The notes: generated by a model not told the origin, from the sequence alone. A DNA stretch of 64,000 bases from Nocardiopsis listeri NBRC 13360 (GCF_001570765.1 NZ_BCSH01000011.1:27995-91994), one strand, 5' to 3'; numbered from the stretch's first letter, positions 10,752 to 22,395 are shown. Numbers and translations are program-made.

Positions 10752-12059
10752 TTATCTTCGCCCGGCGTGGTCACCACGCAGGACCCGTTCCACCAGGTCG
10801 TCGCGCAACGCCCCATAACCTGTGGCCGCCCACACACTCTCCTCAGCGGGCACCTCGTAGTAGGGCACCTTCCGCCCCCGGTACCGGGCGGCCAACACCG
10901 TGGGTCGGATCCGGTCCCGGACCGCCTTGGCGCACACGGCGCACAGGGGCACCCGGATGTCAGCGGACCCACCGAACTCTCGCCAACGCGTCACCTTGAC
11001 GTCGGTCCCGTGCAGCGGGTTCGCGTAACAGTGCGAACGCGTACGTGCCGAGCCCCGTCTCTGGGCGGGGAGCAGGGCGCGGGCCATGTGGTCCTCCGCC
11101 ATGTCCAACAGCACGAGCACTCCGGCGATGTCCTCCGTCGCCCCTTCCTCGGGAAGCCCGTCGAAGACGTTCCGGGCGGCCGCGTGCGCGTCCAGGGCCC
11201 GGCCCAGCGCCTCGGTCGCCCCGGAGTCGTCGGGCGCTGTCCGGGCCGAACCCACGCGTTCGCCGAGCTCCACGAGTTCACGTTCGGCCTTGCGCACCAA
11301 CTCGCCCCGACGGGCCAGGTCGGCGTTGTCGAAGGCGGCGTGCTGGGGCACGGTGGGCACGGCGCGGGGCCTGCGCCACCGGTACACCCCGAACCCTAGA
11401 CCGACCAGGGCGAGCACGGCCACGAGCCAGGGCAGGATCGTGACCAACGTGTACCCCCACGGACCGAGGGAGTGGACCCAGTCGATCGGTCCCTTCTCCT
11501 GGGACTCCACCGCCTCGTCGTAGAGCGCCTTCGGGTCCTTGGACAAGGCGATCTCCACCGACCGTTCCAACTTGTCCACGGCCGGGGAGTCGTACTCGAA
11601 CTCGTAGGAGACGGTGAGAGCGGAGTAGAAGGCCCGCGAACCGGACTCGTCGTTTCCCGTGCCGAAGTCGTGGCCCGAGACGCTCCTGCCGTCCAACACC
11701 AGGTAGTGCGCCTCACCGCCGATCCGGTCGTGCACCGCCGCGACCATCTGGTCGGCCTGACCGGACCAGTCTCCGCCCTCGATCAGCGGCACGGCCAGCA
11801 CCCGGAGCGGCACGTCCGAACCCTCGATCCGCTCCTCCAGCGCGTCCGCCCGTTCCTCGGGCAGGGCGGAGGAGAAGGAGGGATCGACGTGGACCGGGGA
11901 CTCCTCCAGTTCGGCCACGATCCGTTCGGTCGGGCTCACCGTCTCCGTCTCGGTGTCGGCGGTGGCGGTCCCGGGGAAGGCGGTCGCGAAGAACACGGTC
12001 GAGAGCGCGGCGGCGACCGCGACCGGACGGGTCCTCACCTTTCGGTGGTCAGTGGACAT
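10752..12059 (-). CDS. Exported single-pass membrane protein with cytoplasmic Cys motif
   Basis: A 435-residue protein of unrecognised family. Residues 1-34 look like a signal peptide ending at ATA-D. Residues 35-200 form an extracytoplasmic domain (AELEESPVHVDPSF, then VPLRVLAVPLIEGG and AHYLVLDGRSV) reminiscent of TPM-type folds. A transmembrane helix spans 202-226. The cytoplasmic part is helical (230-335) and then carries C344-x2-NPLHG (347-351), then PLC-x2-C (C372, C375) and KVPYYEVP. The Cys motif is shared with the upstream gene and may bind zinc. Its start lies inside the end of that gene (11-bp overlap), so the two are coupled. Confidence 0.75.
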   Translation of the reverse strand: MSTDHRKVRTRPVAVAAALSTVFFATAFPGTATADTETETVSPTERIVAELEESPVHVDPSFSSALPEERADALEERIEGSDVPLRVLAVPLIEGGDWSGQADQMVAAVHDRIGGEAHYLVLDGRSVSGHDFGTGNDESGSRAFYSALTVSYEFEYDSPAVDKLERSVEIALSKDPKALYDEAVESQEKGPIDWVHSLGPWGYTLVTILPWLVAVLALVGLGFGVYRWRRPRAVPTVPQHAAFDNADLARRGELVRKAERELVELGERVGSARTAPDDSGATEALGRALDAHAAARNVFDGLPEEGATEDIAGVLVLLDMAEDHMARALLPAQRRGSARTRSHCYANPLHGTDVKVTRWREFGGSADIRVPLCAVCAKAVRDRIRPTVLAARYRGRKVPYYEVPAEESVWAATGYGALRDDLVERVLRGDHAGRR

Positions 12060-14106
12060 CGGACTCCTTCAACAGGTCTTCCACGTTGAGCCGGTACTCG
12101 GTCCCGTATCCACCGCGGTTCCACTCCCGGTCCAGTTCCAGGTAGGGGACGCGGCCGCCGCCCGGTCCGGCGACCATGAGGGTGCGGGCGCGCCGCCGGG
12201 TCTCCGTCAGAGTCGAACAGGACAGACAGAGGGGCTGTGGCAGCACCACGTTCCGCTTTCCACCCTTCCCTCGCACGGCCCCTTGGCGGACGGAGGGCCC
12301 GTGCAAGGGATTGACCGCGCACACGGGTTCGTCGGCCCGAGCCGCGATCTCCGGATCCGGATCGAGACGAAGGACGGCCCGATCGGCCAGCACCGTGACC
12401 CCTACGAGGTCGAGTTCGTCCGGGTGCGCGCCCAGGACGGTCAGGGCCGTGTCGGACTCACCCAGTGCCCTGTTCCGTCCGGGGTGATCGACCGGGGCCG
12501 TCTGAAGCGCCTTGGCCATCCGGCGTACCGCGCGGTCGGCACGCGGACGCAGGGCGCGGCCGGGCACGGCGCGCATCCGGCTCGCGAGGCCGTTCCCGCC
12601 CCACACCACGGCGAGGAGCACCCCGGCGATGACCGGTCCGATCAGGAACAACGACGTGAGGAAATCACCGGAGAAGAACCGGGAGATCCGTGAGGGTTCC
12701 GGTCTGGGGTCGGCCCGGGACTCCACCGTGTAGGGCACCTCCGAGGCCTGGCCCGGGGCGCGCTCCACCTCCTCCTCCACCACGTCCAACAGGCCGTCCA
12801 AGGCCTGGGCCGGGGTGGAGTCGTCCAGGTAACCGGTGACCCCCTCCAGGTGTGTCCAGTCGCGTTCGCCGTCCGCGTAGTCCACGCCGAAGCGGGCCGT
12901 TTCCACCCGGGTCGAGACCCCGGCCTCACCGAACACGACGACGTAGAACCCGTCCTCGTCCATGACGTTGTGCAGGGCGTGGACGAAGATCTCCCCGTCG
13001 CCGCCCGACTCGTCGTGCGGGTTCATCGGCACCACCGCGACGTGGACGGGGACGTTCTCGGGCAGTCCACGCTCGACGATCCGATCCAGTCCCTCGGTGT
13101 CCACCTGTGCCTGCGGATCCACATAGAAGGGGTCCTCGCGCAGCGCCTCGGCGACACGTTCCAGACGAACGGTATCCACCACGTAGGGTGCCGTCTCCGG
13201 CGGCACGGGGGCCGCCTTCTCGACGTCCTCGGGCAGGGTCCCCCGGTCGAGGTGGACCAGGGACGCGGCCACGACCACGACGCCGGTGGCGGTGGCCACG
13301 ACCATGCCCACCATCAGGGCCCGGTCGCCTCGGAGCCGACCGGTGTGACCGGCCTCGGCGGCCCGTCGACGGCGACCCGAACGCGTCGCCCCGAACGCCA
13401 GCGCCAGGGTGACGGTCGCCCCCACCGTGAGGGCGGTGGCCTCACCGAGTCGTTCCGGCGCGTCGTAGGTCTCCATGCGCAGCGGGCGCAGGTACGACTC
13501 CGCCCACCAATAGAGCGGCCCGAGTCGCTGCCAGGGCGAACCCCACCTCTCCTCGAACCTCTCATCGAGGTCGGGAGCGACCAGGGTCCGCGCGAAGAGT
13601 TCGGCACTGGTGTCGATGGGCAGGTAGGTGACGAGGTCCTCCTCGTTCAGGAGCACCCTGTTGGCCCTCTCCACGGGCAGGCCCACCTCCCTGGACACCG
13701 CGGTCACCTCGGCCGACCCGGGTCGCAGGTAGACGTACAGGCCGGGTCGACCGACCCGGTCCTGTACCGCGGCCAGGAAGTCCATGGGCATGGTGGAGTG
13801 CCCGGGCAGGGCGCCGGCCACGACGTAGTACGGAACGTCCAGCGGGGCGAGCGCCTCGTGCAGGTCCGTCTCCAACTCGTCCAGGTCGTAGAGACCGGCG
13901 ATCGAGTCGTCGACGATGACGGCCTCGCCCTCGGGTTCCTCGCTCAGCAGGCCCGCGTAGTACTCGGCGGGCCCTACCCGGTCCTCGAGGGGCCGCTCGG
14001 AATCGGCTTGGGCCGATGAGGCCCCCGACAGCACGAGGATCGCCAGCAAGGGCGCCGAGAGGAACCACGAAGCGCGCCGGGACGCGCTGAGGTGGTGGGG
14101 ATGCAT
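12049..14106 (-). CDS. Exported three-pass membrane protein with two ectodomains and Cys motif
   Basis: A 685-residue protein not assigned to a known family. The predicted order is: signal peptide 1-34, ectodomain 1 (35-215), membrane helix 222-240, short basic loop, membrane helix 264-284, ectodomain 2 (290-470), membrane helix 482-502, cytoplasmic tail. Ectodomain 2 (ALREDPFYVDPQA, VPVHVAVVPMNP, FYVVVFGEAG) resembles the single ectodomain of the next gene; ectodomain 1 is a more distant copy. The tail has C596-x2-NPLHG, PLC-x2-C (C627, C630) and RVPYLEL. ATG at 14106 is preceded by AGGAAG. It is the first gene of the cluster that ends in two Ser/Thr kinases. Confidence 0.75.
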   Translation of the reverse strand: MHPHHLSASRRASWFLSAPLLAILVLSGASSAQADSERPLEDRVGPAEYYAGLLSEEPEGEAVIVDDSIAGLYDLDELETDLHEALAPLDVPYYVVAGALPGHSTMPMDFLAAVQDRVGRPGLYVYLRPGSAEVTAVSREVGLPVERANRVLLNEEDLVTYLPIDTSAELFARTLVAPDLDERFEERWGSPWQRLGPLYWWAESYLRPLRMETYDAPERLGEATALTVGATVTLALAFGATRSGRRRRAAEAGHTGRLRGDRALMVGMVVATATGVVVVAASLVHLDRGTLPEDVEKAAPVPPETAPYVVDTVRLERVAEALREDPFYVDPQAQVDTEGLDRIVERGLPENVPVHVAVVPMNPHDESGGDGEIFVHALHNVMDEDGFYVVVFGEAGVSTRVETARFGVDYADGERDWTHLEGVTGYLDDSTPAQALDGLLDVVEEEVERAPGQASEVPYTVESRADPRPEPSRISRFFSGDFLTSLFLIGPVIAGVLLAVVWGGNGLASRMRAVPGRALRPRADRAVRRMAKALQTAPVDHPGRNRALGESDTALTVLGAHPDELDLVGVTVLADRAVLRLDPDPEIAARADEPVCAVNPLHGPSVRQGAVRGKGGKRNVVLPQPLCLSCSTLTETRRRARTLMVAGPGGGRVPYLELDREWNRGGYGTEYRLNVEDLLKESDVH

Positions 14107-14305
14107 CCGGTCTTCCTGTCTCGGCTCGCCGCCGGGGATATTCGGGACTCGGGGAACGCGGGGCGCCGGGGACAAGGGGCGGTCGGGGCCGCTCCGCGAG
14201 TGGAACCGACACGAAGTGAGCATATCCGGACCTCGCGGACCTGCCGAAACGCGGGCTCCTCTTCGCCTGCGGTCACGATCGGGTTCGAGGCTCGGACACG
14301 AAGAA

Positions 14306-14338
14306 GGGCCGCCACCGTCGTGTGGACGGTGGCGGCCC
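14306..14338 (-). terminator. Strong terminator of acnA
   Basis: A perfect 14-bp stem (14306-14319 with 14325-14338, core GGCCGCCACCGTC) closes a 5-nt loop, about 50 bp beyond the acnA stop. On the minus strand it is followed by CTTCTT. The rest of 14107-14386 contains no gene I can support. Confidence 0.8.
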
Positions 14339-14386
14339 GGTGAACCGCGCGTCGTGCCTGTGGGCACGGAGCGGAGCTCGGTGGGA

Positions 14387-17110
<2,724 letters not shown>

Positions 17111-17263
17111 GGTGTATGCCTCCTGATCTCGCCACTTTGTCCCCAGCATCCTGCCGCATGGGAAGGACGCGGGACCTACTGAGGCCGCCCTGACCGAATT
17201 CCCCGAGGGCGGTGGACACGGTCCGGTGCCCTGCCACCCCTGGAATCCTTCAGAGCCGCTTTG

Positions 17264-17292
17264 ACCTGTGACGACGCCACATCGCCACAGGT
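17264..17292. promoter_or_regulatory. Inverted repeat upstream of acnA
   Basis: ACCTGTG (17264-17270) and CACAGGT (17286-17292) form 7-bp arms with a 15-nt spacer, about 155-180 bp upstream of the acnA start. It could be an operator or a leader hairpin; the regulator is unknown. Confidence 0.3.
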
Positions 17293-17396
17293 AGTGCGAC
17301 CCATCGGCCGCGGACGCCCCCTCGTTCGGAGCGCGACGTCGAAAAGCGGTCGACCTCACACGCCCGAACCGGGAGCGGGTCGGGGGGAGCCCCGCT

Positions 17397-17443
17397 ATAT
17401 CTTGACGTCAAGGTATCTAACTTGTATCTCGATATCAAGTTAT
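17397..17443 (-). promoter_or_regulatory. Twin MarR-like operators over a putative acnA promoter
   Basis: Site 1 (17397-17416) is a 20-bp palindrome with one mismatch and core CTTGACGTCAAG. Site 2 (17424-17443) matches site 1 at 15 of 20 positions, with centres 27 bp apart. On the minus strand TTGATA (17433-17438) and TACCTT (17410-17415), 17 bp apart, form a plausible promoter covered by both sites. A MarR-family repressor of aconitase (TamR) is known from Streptomyces; assignment to it is inference from memory of that system. Confidence 0.5.
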
Positions 17444-17488
17444 CGGGTGCTCCCCCGGCCCTCACGGGCACCCCCGACGAACGGATCG

Positions 17489-18424
17489 CTAGTCCAGCCG
17501 CGGCGCCACCGCCGAGGCCACCAACTCCAGGTGGTCCAGGTCGGTCATGTCCAAGACCTGCAGGTAGATCCTCTCCGAACCCACGGCACCGAACCGACCG
17601 ATCTTGTCCACCACCTCCTCCGGGCTGCCGGCCAGACCGTTACGACGCAGTTCGTCGGGCTCGCGCCCGATGGCGGCGGCCCGCTCGGCCACCTCCGCGT
17701 CGTCACGCCCCACGCACAACACCTGGGCCGCCGAGTAGACCATGGGCGTACCGCGTCCGGAGACCCGGACCGCCTCGGTCGTGCGGTCGAAGGCCGCCTC
17801 GGTCTCCTCCAACGAGGCGAACGGAACGTTGTACTCGTCGGCGAACTTGGCCGCCAGACGCGGGGTCCGCTTGAGCCCGGTGCCGCCGATGATCACCGGC
17901 GGACGCGGATCCTGCTGCGGTTTGGGCAGTGCCGGCCCCTCCGCCAGACGGTAGTGCCTGCCCTCGTATCGGAAGGTCTCCCCCACCGAGGTCGTCCACA
18001 ACCCCGTGATGATGTCCAACTGTTCCTCGTAGCGGTCGAAGCGCTCACGTGCCGCCGCGGGGAAGGGGATGCCGTAGGCGGCGTGCTCCTGCTCGAACCA
18101 CCCCGCGCCGAAGCCGAACTCGACCCGACCACCGCTCATGCGGTCGACCTGGGCGACGGAGATGGCGAGGGGGCCAGGGTGGCGGAAGGTCGCCGCCGTC
18201 ATGAGGGTGCCCAGGCGGATACGGGAGGTGTCGCGGGCCAGTCCGGCCAGTGTGATCCAGGCGTCCGTCGGGCCGGGGAGCCCGTTCGGGTGGTCGCCCA
18301 TGTGGAGGTAGTGATCGGAACGGAACAGGGCGTCGAACCCCAGGTCCTCGGCGGCCCTGGCGACGGCGAGCTGGTCCTCGTAAGTGGCCCCCTGTTGGGG
18401 CTCAAGGAAGATCCTCAGACGCAT
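17489..18424 (-). CDS. LLM-class F420-dependent oxidoreductase
   Basis: A 311-residue TIM-barrel protein of the luciferase-like monooxygenase family, the group that in actinomycetes mostly uses coenzyme F420. Family segments are LRIFLEPQQGATYEDQL, FDALFRSDHYLHMG, RIRLGTLMTAATFRHPG, GRVEFGFGAGWFEQEHAAYG and RPPVIIGGTGLKRTPRLAAKFADE. The substrate is not predictable. The start is the ATG before RLRIFLEP; longer upstream frames are Gly/Arg-rich. It is divergent from the sigma-factor operon and lies upstream of acnA on the same strand, but the 378-bp gap argues against cotranscription with acnA. Confidence 0.88.
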   Translation of the reverse strand: MRLRIFLEPQQGATYEDQLAVARAAEDLGFDALFRSDHYLHMGDHPNGLPGPTDAWITLAGLARDTSRIRLGTLMTAATFRHPGPLAISVAQVDRMSGGRVEFGFGAGWFEQEHAAYGIPFPAAARERFDRYEEQLDIITGLWTTSVGETFRYEGRHYRLAEGPALPKPQQDPRPPVIIGGTGLKRTPRLAAKFADEYNVPFASLEETEAAFDRTTEAVRVSGRGTPMVYSAAQVLCVGRDDAEVAERAAAIGREPDELRRNGLAGSPEEVVDKIGRFGAVGSERIYLQVLDMTDLDHLELVASAVAPRLD

Positions 18425-18505
18425 ACGCCCCAGTTTCTCCCACCCCCGACGCCGATACCGAACCCGCCGCGCGGGTACCTTCGAAAAGGCGTGGTCAGGC
18501 CACCG

Positions 18506-18535
18506 GGATCCACCAGAACCGGATCCACCAGAACC
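18506..18535 (+). repeat. Tandem 15-bp direct repeat upstream of the sigma factor gene
   Basis: GGATCCACCAGAACC occurs twice head-to-tail without a gap (18506-18520, 18521-18535). It ends 31 bp before the presumed sigma factor start, inside the divergent intergenic region. Exact adjacent copies suggest two activator or sigma recognition half-sites. Confidence 0.6.
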
Positions 18536-18566
18536 GTTCCCCCTCCCCATCGCGATAGCCCTTGAC

Positions 18567-19157
18567 GTGAAGTTCCTCCGCCGTGCCCGACAGCGCGCCC
18601 CCGAATACGGACCCGACAGCCCCGACCCGGTGCTGTTGTCCGCCGTGGCCGCAGGGGAAACCGACGCCCTGGAGATCCTGCACCGAAGACACGCCCCGTG
18701 GTTGCGTCTTCGTCTGCGTTATCGCTGTTCGGACACCGACCAACTCGACGCCGCGCTCCAGGAGACGTTCCTGGCCGTGTGGCGCAACGCCGGTTCCTTC
18801 CGCCCACGCCCCGGTGACACCGACGCCGGAGCGTGGCTGTGGACCATCGCGATCCGGCAGCTCATCTCACAGCTGCGCAAACGCGCCAACCGCTGGATCG
18901 CCGAGACCGAACCCGAACCGTACGAGACCATCGGCGACGCCTCCGCCGAGGACACCGTGCTCCTCAACATCGAGCACGGCCCTCTGGGCGCCGCCCTGCA
19001 CGAACTCTCCCCCGAGCTGCGTTCGGCCATCCAGGCGACCGTGCTCGACGGCCTCACCGTCCGCGAGGCCGCGGAGATCCTCCGCATACCCGAGGGAACC
19101 GTCAAGACACGGGTCATGCGCGCCAAGGCGCGGCTACGGGAGGCACTGACCACATGA
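18567..19157 (+). CDS. ECF-type RNA polymerase sigma factor
   Basis: A 196-residue sigma-70 family protein with only regions 2 and 4. Region 2 (about 22-92) includes LHRRHAPWLRLRLRYR, LQETFLAVWRNAGSFR and WLWTIAIRQLISQLRKR. Region 4 (about 140-190) includes the helix-turn-helix DGLTVREAAEILRIPEGTVKTRVMRAKARLREAL. The linker is short and acidic. The GTG at 18567 is chosen because conserved sequence begins shortly after it and the divergent gene lies upstream; there is no clear ribosome site. Its stop overlaps the next start (ATGA). The immediate partner is a zinc-type anti-sigma, so activity is probably released by a redox or envelope signal. Confidence 0.85.
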   Translation: MKFLRRARQRAPEYGPDSPDPVLLSAVAAGETDALEILHRRHAPWLRLRLRYRCSDTDQLDAALQETFLAVWRNAGSFRPRPGDTDAGAWLWTIAIRQLISQLRKRANRWIAETEPEPYETIGDASAEDTVLLNIEHGPLGAALHELSPELRSAIQATVLDGLTVREAAEILRIPEGTVKTRVMRAKARLREALTT

Positions 19158-19954
19158 GCTGGCACTTGACCCACGACCAACTCCACCGCTACGCGACCCA
19201 CACCGCCGACGACGTCACCGCCATGTCCGCGGAGGCCCACCTGACCCACTGCACCCACTGCCGCGACCGACTGCCCACCGACGAGGCCTGGCTGGAACAC
19301 AGCTGGGCGAACCTGCTCGACGTCGTGGACCGCCCCCGCCCCTCCCCACTCGAACGCCTGTTGGGCACGCTGGGACTGCGCGAGGGCACCGCCAAGCTGC
19401 TGGCGGCCACACCGGCCCTGTACCGGGCCTGGTTGGTGGCCATGGTGATCGTGCTGGCCACCACCCTGATCCTGGCCCACGAGATCCCGCGCGGCACCCT
19501 GCTGTTCTCCTTCACCGTCCCGGTGATCCCGCTGGCCGGGGTCGCCCTCGCCTACGGACGCGGGGTGGACCCCGCGCACAGCCTGGCCTCGGTCACCCCC
19601 TGGGCCGGACCCCGACTACTGCTCCTGCGCACCTGCGCGGTGCTGGCGCCGGCGTTGACCCTGTGCACGGTGGCGTCCGCGCTGATGCCCTCCGTCGCAA
19701 CCGCGTACGAGGCCGTATTCTGGCTGCTGCCCGCCCTGGCCATGGTCGCCGGCTGCCTGATCCTGGGCCGCTGGCTGCACCTGAGCGTGGCCGGCGGAGT
19801 CATCGGCGGGGGCTGGCTGCTGCTCATGGCCATGTTCGCGCTCATGGAGGGCGCCGACCCGTTCCAACTGTTCTCGCCCCTGGCACAGGCCGGTTGGGCC
19901 ACCGCCCTGGCCCTGTTGGCCGCCATCGTCGCGCTGAGGATGAGGACGGCATGA
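19154..19954 (+). CDS. Zinc-finger anti-sigma factor with polytopic membrane domain
   Basis: A 266-residue protein. The N-terminal cytoplasmic part has the ZAS motif HLTHCTHC (His-x3-Cys-x2-Cys, near residues 29-37), which in this family binds zinc and clamps the cognate ECF sigma factor. Residues from about 95 onward form roughly six membrane helices. The large membrane part is unlike RsrA-type soluble anti-sigmas and suggests sensing at the membrane, possibly through the ABC proteins encoded next. Start and stop are joined to both neighbours by ATGA overlaps. Confidence 0.8.
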   Translation: MSWHLTHDQLHRYATHTADDVTAMSAEAHLTHCTHCRDRLPTDEAWLEHSWANLLDVVDRPRPSPLERLLGTLGLREGTAKLLAATPALYRAWLVAMVIVLATTLILAHEIPRGTLLFSFTVPVIPLAGVALAYGRGVDPAHSLASVTPWAGPRLLLLRTCAVLAPALTLCTVASALMPSVATAYEAVFWLLPALAMVAGCLILGRWLHLSVAGGVIGGGWLLLMAMFALMEGADPFQLFSPLAQAGWATALALLAAIVALRMRTA

Positions 19955-20844
19955 CCACGACGGCCGATCCGACCGGGCTCACGGGCGGGGTCCGCGCCCG
20001 CGGCCTGGTCCGCACCTACGGCACCCGCAGGGCCCTGTCCGGGATCGACCTCGACCTGGGCCCCGGGGTGACCGGGCTGCTCGGTCGCAACGGCGCGGGC
20101 AAGACCACCCTCCTGCGCTGTCTGGCCACCGACCTGGAGGCCACCCTCGGAGAACTGAGCGTCCTGGGGCTGGACCCGGAACGTTCGGGCGAACGCACCG
20201 CGATCCGCCGCCGGCTCGGCTACCTACCGCAGAACCCGTCGTTCTACCCGCACTTCACCGCGTTCGGGTTGCTCGACTACATGGCGGTCCTGAAGGAAAG
20301 GGGCGGGCGTCGGGAGCGCCACGAGGAGGTCCGGCGCGCGCTGCGCGGAGTGGACCTGTACGACCGCAGGCACACCCGGATCCGGCGACTGTCCGGCGGG
20401 ATGCGGCAGCGGTTGGGGCTGGCCGCCGCCCTGCTCGGCGACCCCCGACTGCTCCTGCTCGACGAACCCACCATCGGGCTCGACCCCGAACAGCGCATCC
20501 GTTTCCGCGACCTGGTCTCCGAGCTCGCGGTGCACAGCACGGTGCTGCTGTCCACCCACCAGATCGAGGACGTGGCGGCGCTATGCCGTCGGGTACTGGT
20601 ACTGGACCAGGGACGGATGATCTTCGACGGAGCCCCCGCCGAGCTGGTCGCCCGCGCCCGGGGCCGGGTGTGGGAACAGGGAGCGCGTCCACCCGCCGGG
20701 GTGACGTCGTGGCGACTGGCCGACGGCCGCTACCGGGTCCTGGGGCCGGCGGAGTCCGACGTACCCGACGCCGTGGACCGGGTCCCGGTGGAACCGTCGT
20801 TGGAGGACGCCTACCTGCTCCTGACCGGATCGGTCCCCCGTTGA
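19951..20844 (+). CDS. ABC transporter ATPase of the sigma-factor operon
   Basis: A 297-residue cytoplasmic ATP-binding protein. Walker A GRNGAGKTT is near residue 48, Q-loop LGYLPQNPSFYPHF, signature RLSGGMRQRLG, Walker B LLLLDEPTIGLD and switch His in LLSTHQIED. It matches the CcmA/export-type class that pairs with a single multi-spanning permease. Overlapping start and stop codons place it in one transcript with the sigma and anti-sigma genes, so the transporter is either the target or the sensor of that regulatory pair. Confidence 0.85.
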   Translation: MTTTADPTGLTGGVRARGLVRTYGTRRALSGIDLDLGPGVTGLLGRNGAGKTTLLRCLATDLEATLGELSVLGLDPERSGERTAIRRRLGYLPQNPSFYPHFTAFGLLDYMAVLKERGGRRERHEEVRRALRGVDLYDRRHTRIRRLSGGMRQRLGLAAALLGDPRLLLLDEPTIGLDPEQRIRFRDLVSELAVHSTVLLSTHQIEDVAALCRRVLVLDQGRMIFDGAPAELVARARGRVWEQGARPPAGVTSWRLADGRYRVLGPAESDVPDAVDRVPVEPSLEDAYLLLTGSVPR

Positions 20845-22349
20845 GCGGCCCCGTGCGGACCGTAGGGTGGTCGAACGCCGTCACCTTCGGACGCCTGACC
20901 GGGTTCAACCTGCGCCACCTGGCAAGGAGCCCGCTCTTCCTGATCCTGGTCCCGGCCGCGACGGCCGTGGTGTGGCTGACCTCCCACGCCTCCGGACTGC
21001 CGACCATGGGCGAGCTCTTCAACGAGGCCGTGCTGTGCGCCGCCGGGGTGGGTGCCGCCATGTTCGCGGTCACGACCTTCCCCGCCCTGCGCGAAGTACG
21101 GTACTCCCGGTCGATGGCCCTGCCACTGTCCCCGGGGGCCCGGCTGGCGTCGTTGGCCCTGGCCTCGATCACCCTCACCACCGCGCTGATGTGCGCCGTC
21201 CTGACGGTGTTCGTGGTGACCGCGCCGGCCCCCATCGCCGGGACACCACAACCGGCGGCATTCGTGGGCGTCGTCGTCCTCGGCTGGGCCGGGCCGATGG
21301 GCGCGGTGGCCTCGGTCGCCTGGACCCGTTCCTACGCCCCACTGATCGCGCTCACCCTGCTGTTGCCCCTGTACCTGTCGTCCTCGCTGCTGGCCCTGGG
21401 CACCCGCACGGACGTGATCGTCTCCCGCATGGGCAGCCTCCTCAGCATGGCGTTGCAACCGTTGCCGATCTCCTACCCCGACACCGCCACGACCGCGCTG
21501 TTATACCTGGCGCACGCCGTGTCGATGGTGCTCTGCGCCGGTCTGCTCACCCTGGCCGCCCGCCACGACACCCGGTTCCTGCGGCCGGTCGGCCTGGCCG
21601 TCACCACCGTGGTCTTGGTCGGGATGGCCGCACTGCACGTCCACGCCCAGCGCGAGTACTCCTATGACGCCCTGAGCGCCAACGCCCGACCCCGGACCCC
21701 CTCGACCGGCTCCTGCCACGGGTTGGACGACATGACCTACTGCCCGCTGCCCGGTTACGAGTCGTGGGTGGTGTTCTGGCACGCGGACCTGGAACCGGTG
21801 CTGCGCAACCTTCCCGAGGACGTTCACCGACCTACGGTGTGGCAGGCCAACCACACCCTGCGCCCGGACATCCTGTTCCACCCGCCCGACGACGGCATCG
21901 TGCTGACCGAGTACTGGCGGCCCGACGAAGAGACGCACCGTGCCCGACTGCGCTCCGAGCTGGTCGCACACGTGCTGGGAATGGGCCGAACCGACGACAG
22001 GGGATACGTGGGTACCGGACAGGCCCGAACCGTGATCGGTGCCTGGTTGGTGGCGGTCGAGGGCGAGGGGACCGAGGCCGCCGAGTGGTTCCTGTTGGAC
22101 TTCGCCCCGGGCCGGGACGACCTGCGGCTGACCCACGCGTTGCTCGCCCTGCCGGAGGAACAGGTGGCCGCGGTGGTGCACGAGCACTGGGACGTCCTTA
22201 TGTCTTCGACCACGGACCTGGCCACCCTCGCCGAACTGCTCGGGTTGTCGCTGACCGGGCCCGAAGCGATCCCCGAACCCGACTGGGAACGCTCCACCCT
22301 CGATCCGGGGTTCATCGACGACCAGAGCACACCACCGGACGGCACCTGA
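20841..22349 (+). CDS. ABC permease with large extracytoplasmic C-terminal domain
   Basis: A 502-residue membrane protein, counted from the TTG at 20841 that overlaps the ATPase stop; GTG at 20853 is an alternative. Residues 25-270 contain about six transmembrane helices. Residues 270-502 are soluble, acidic and contain two close cysteines (SCHGLDDMTYC) that could form a disulfide outside the cell. Such a large terminal domain is unusual for a simple exporter permease and could be the sensing element for the linked sigma/anti-sigma pair (inference). No family name can be given for the C-terminal part. Confidence 0.75.
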   Translation: MSGPVRTVGWSNAVTFGRLTGFNLRHLARSPLFLILVPAATAVVWLTSHASGLPTMGELFNEAVLCAAGVGAAMFAVTTFPALREVRYSRSMALPLSPGARLASLALASITLTTALMCAVLTVFVVTAPAPIAGTPQPAAFVGVVVLGWAGPMGAVASVAWTRSYAPLIALTLLLPLYLSSSLLALGTRTDVIVSRMGSLLSMALQPLPISYPDTATTALLYLAHAVSMVLCAGLLTLAARHDTRFLRPVGLAVTTVVLVGMAALHVHAQREYSYDALSANARPRTPSTGSCHGLDDMTYCPLPGYESWVVFWHADLEPVLRNLPEDVHRPTVWQANHTLRPDILFHPPDDGIVLTEYWRPDEETHRARLRSELVAHVLGMGRTDDRGYVGTGQARTVIGAWLVAVEGEGTEAAEWFLLDFAPGRDDLRLTHALLALPEEQVAAVVHEHWDVLMSSTTDLATLAELLGLSLTGPEAIPEPDWERSTLDPGFIDDQSTPPDGT

Positions 22350-22395
22350 CGTTCACCCCGCCCCGGACCATCCCGCTCACACCCCGGGCGCTACC

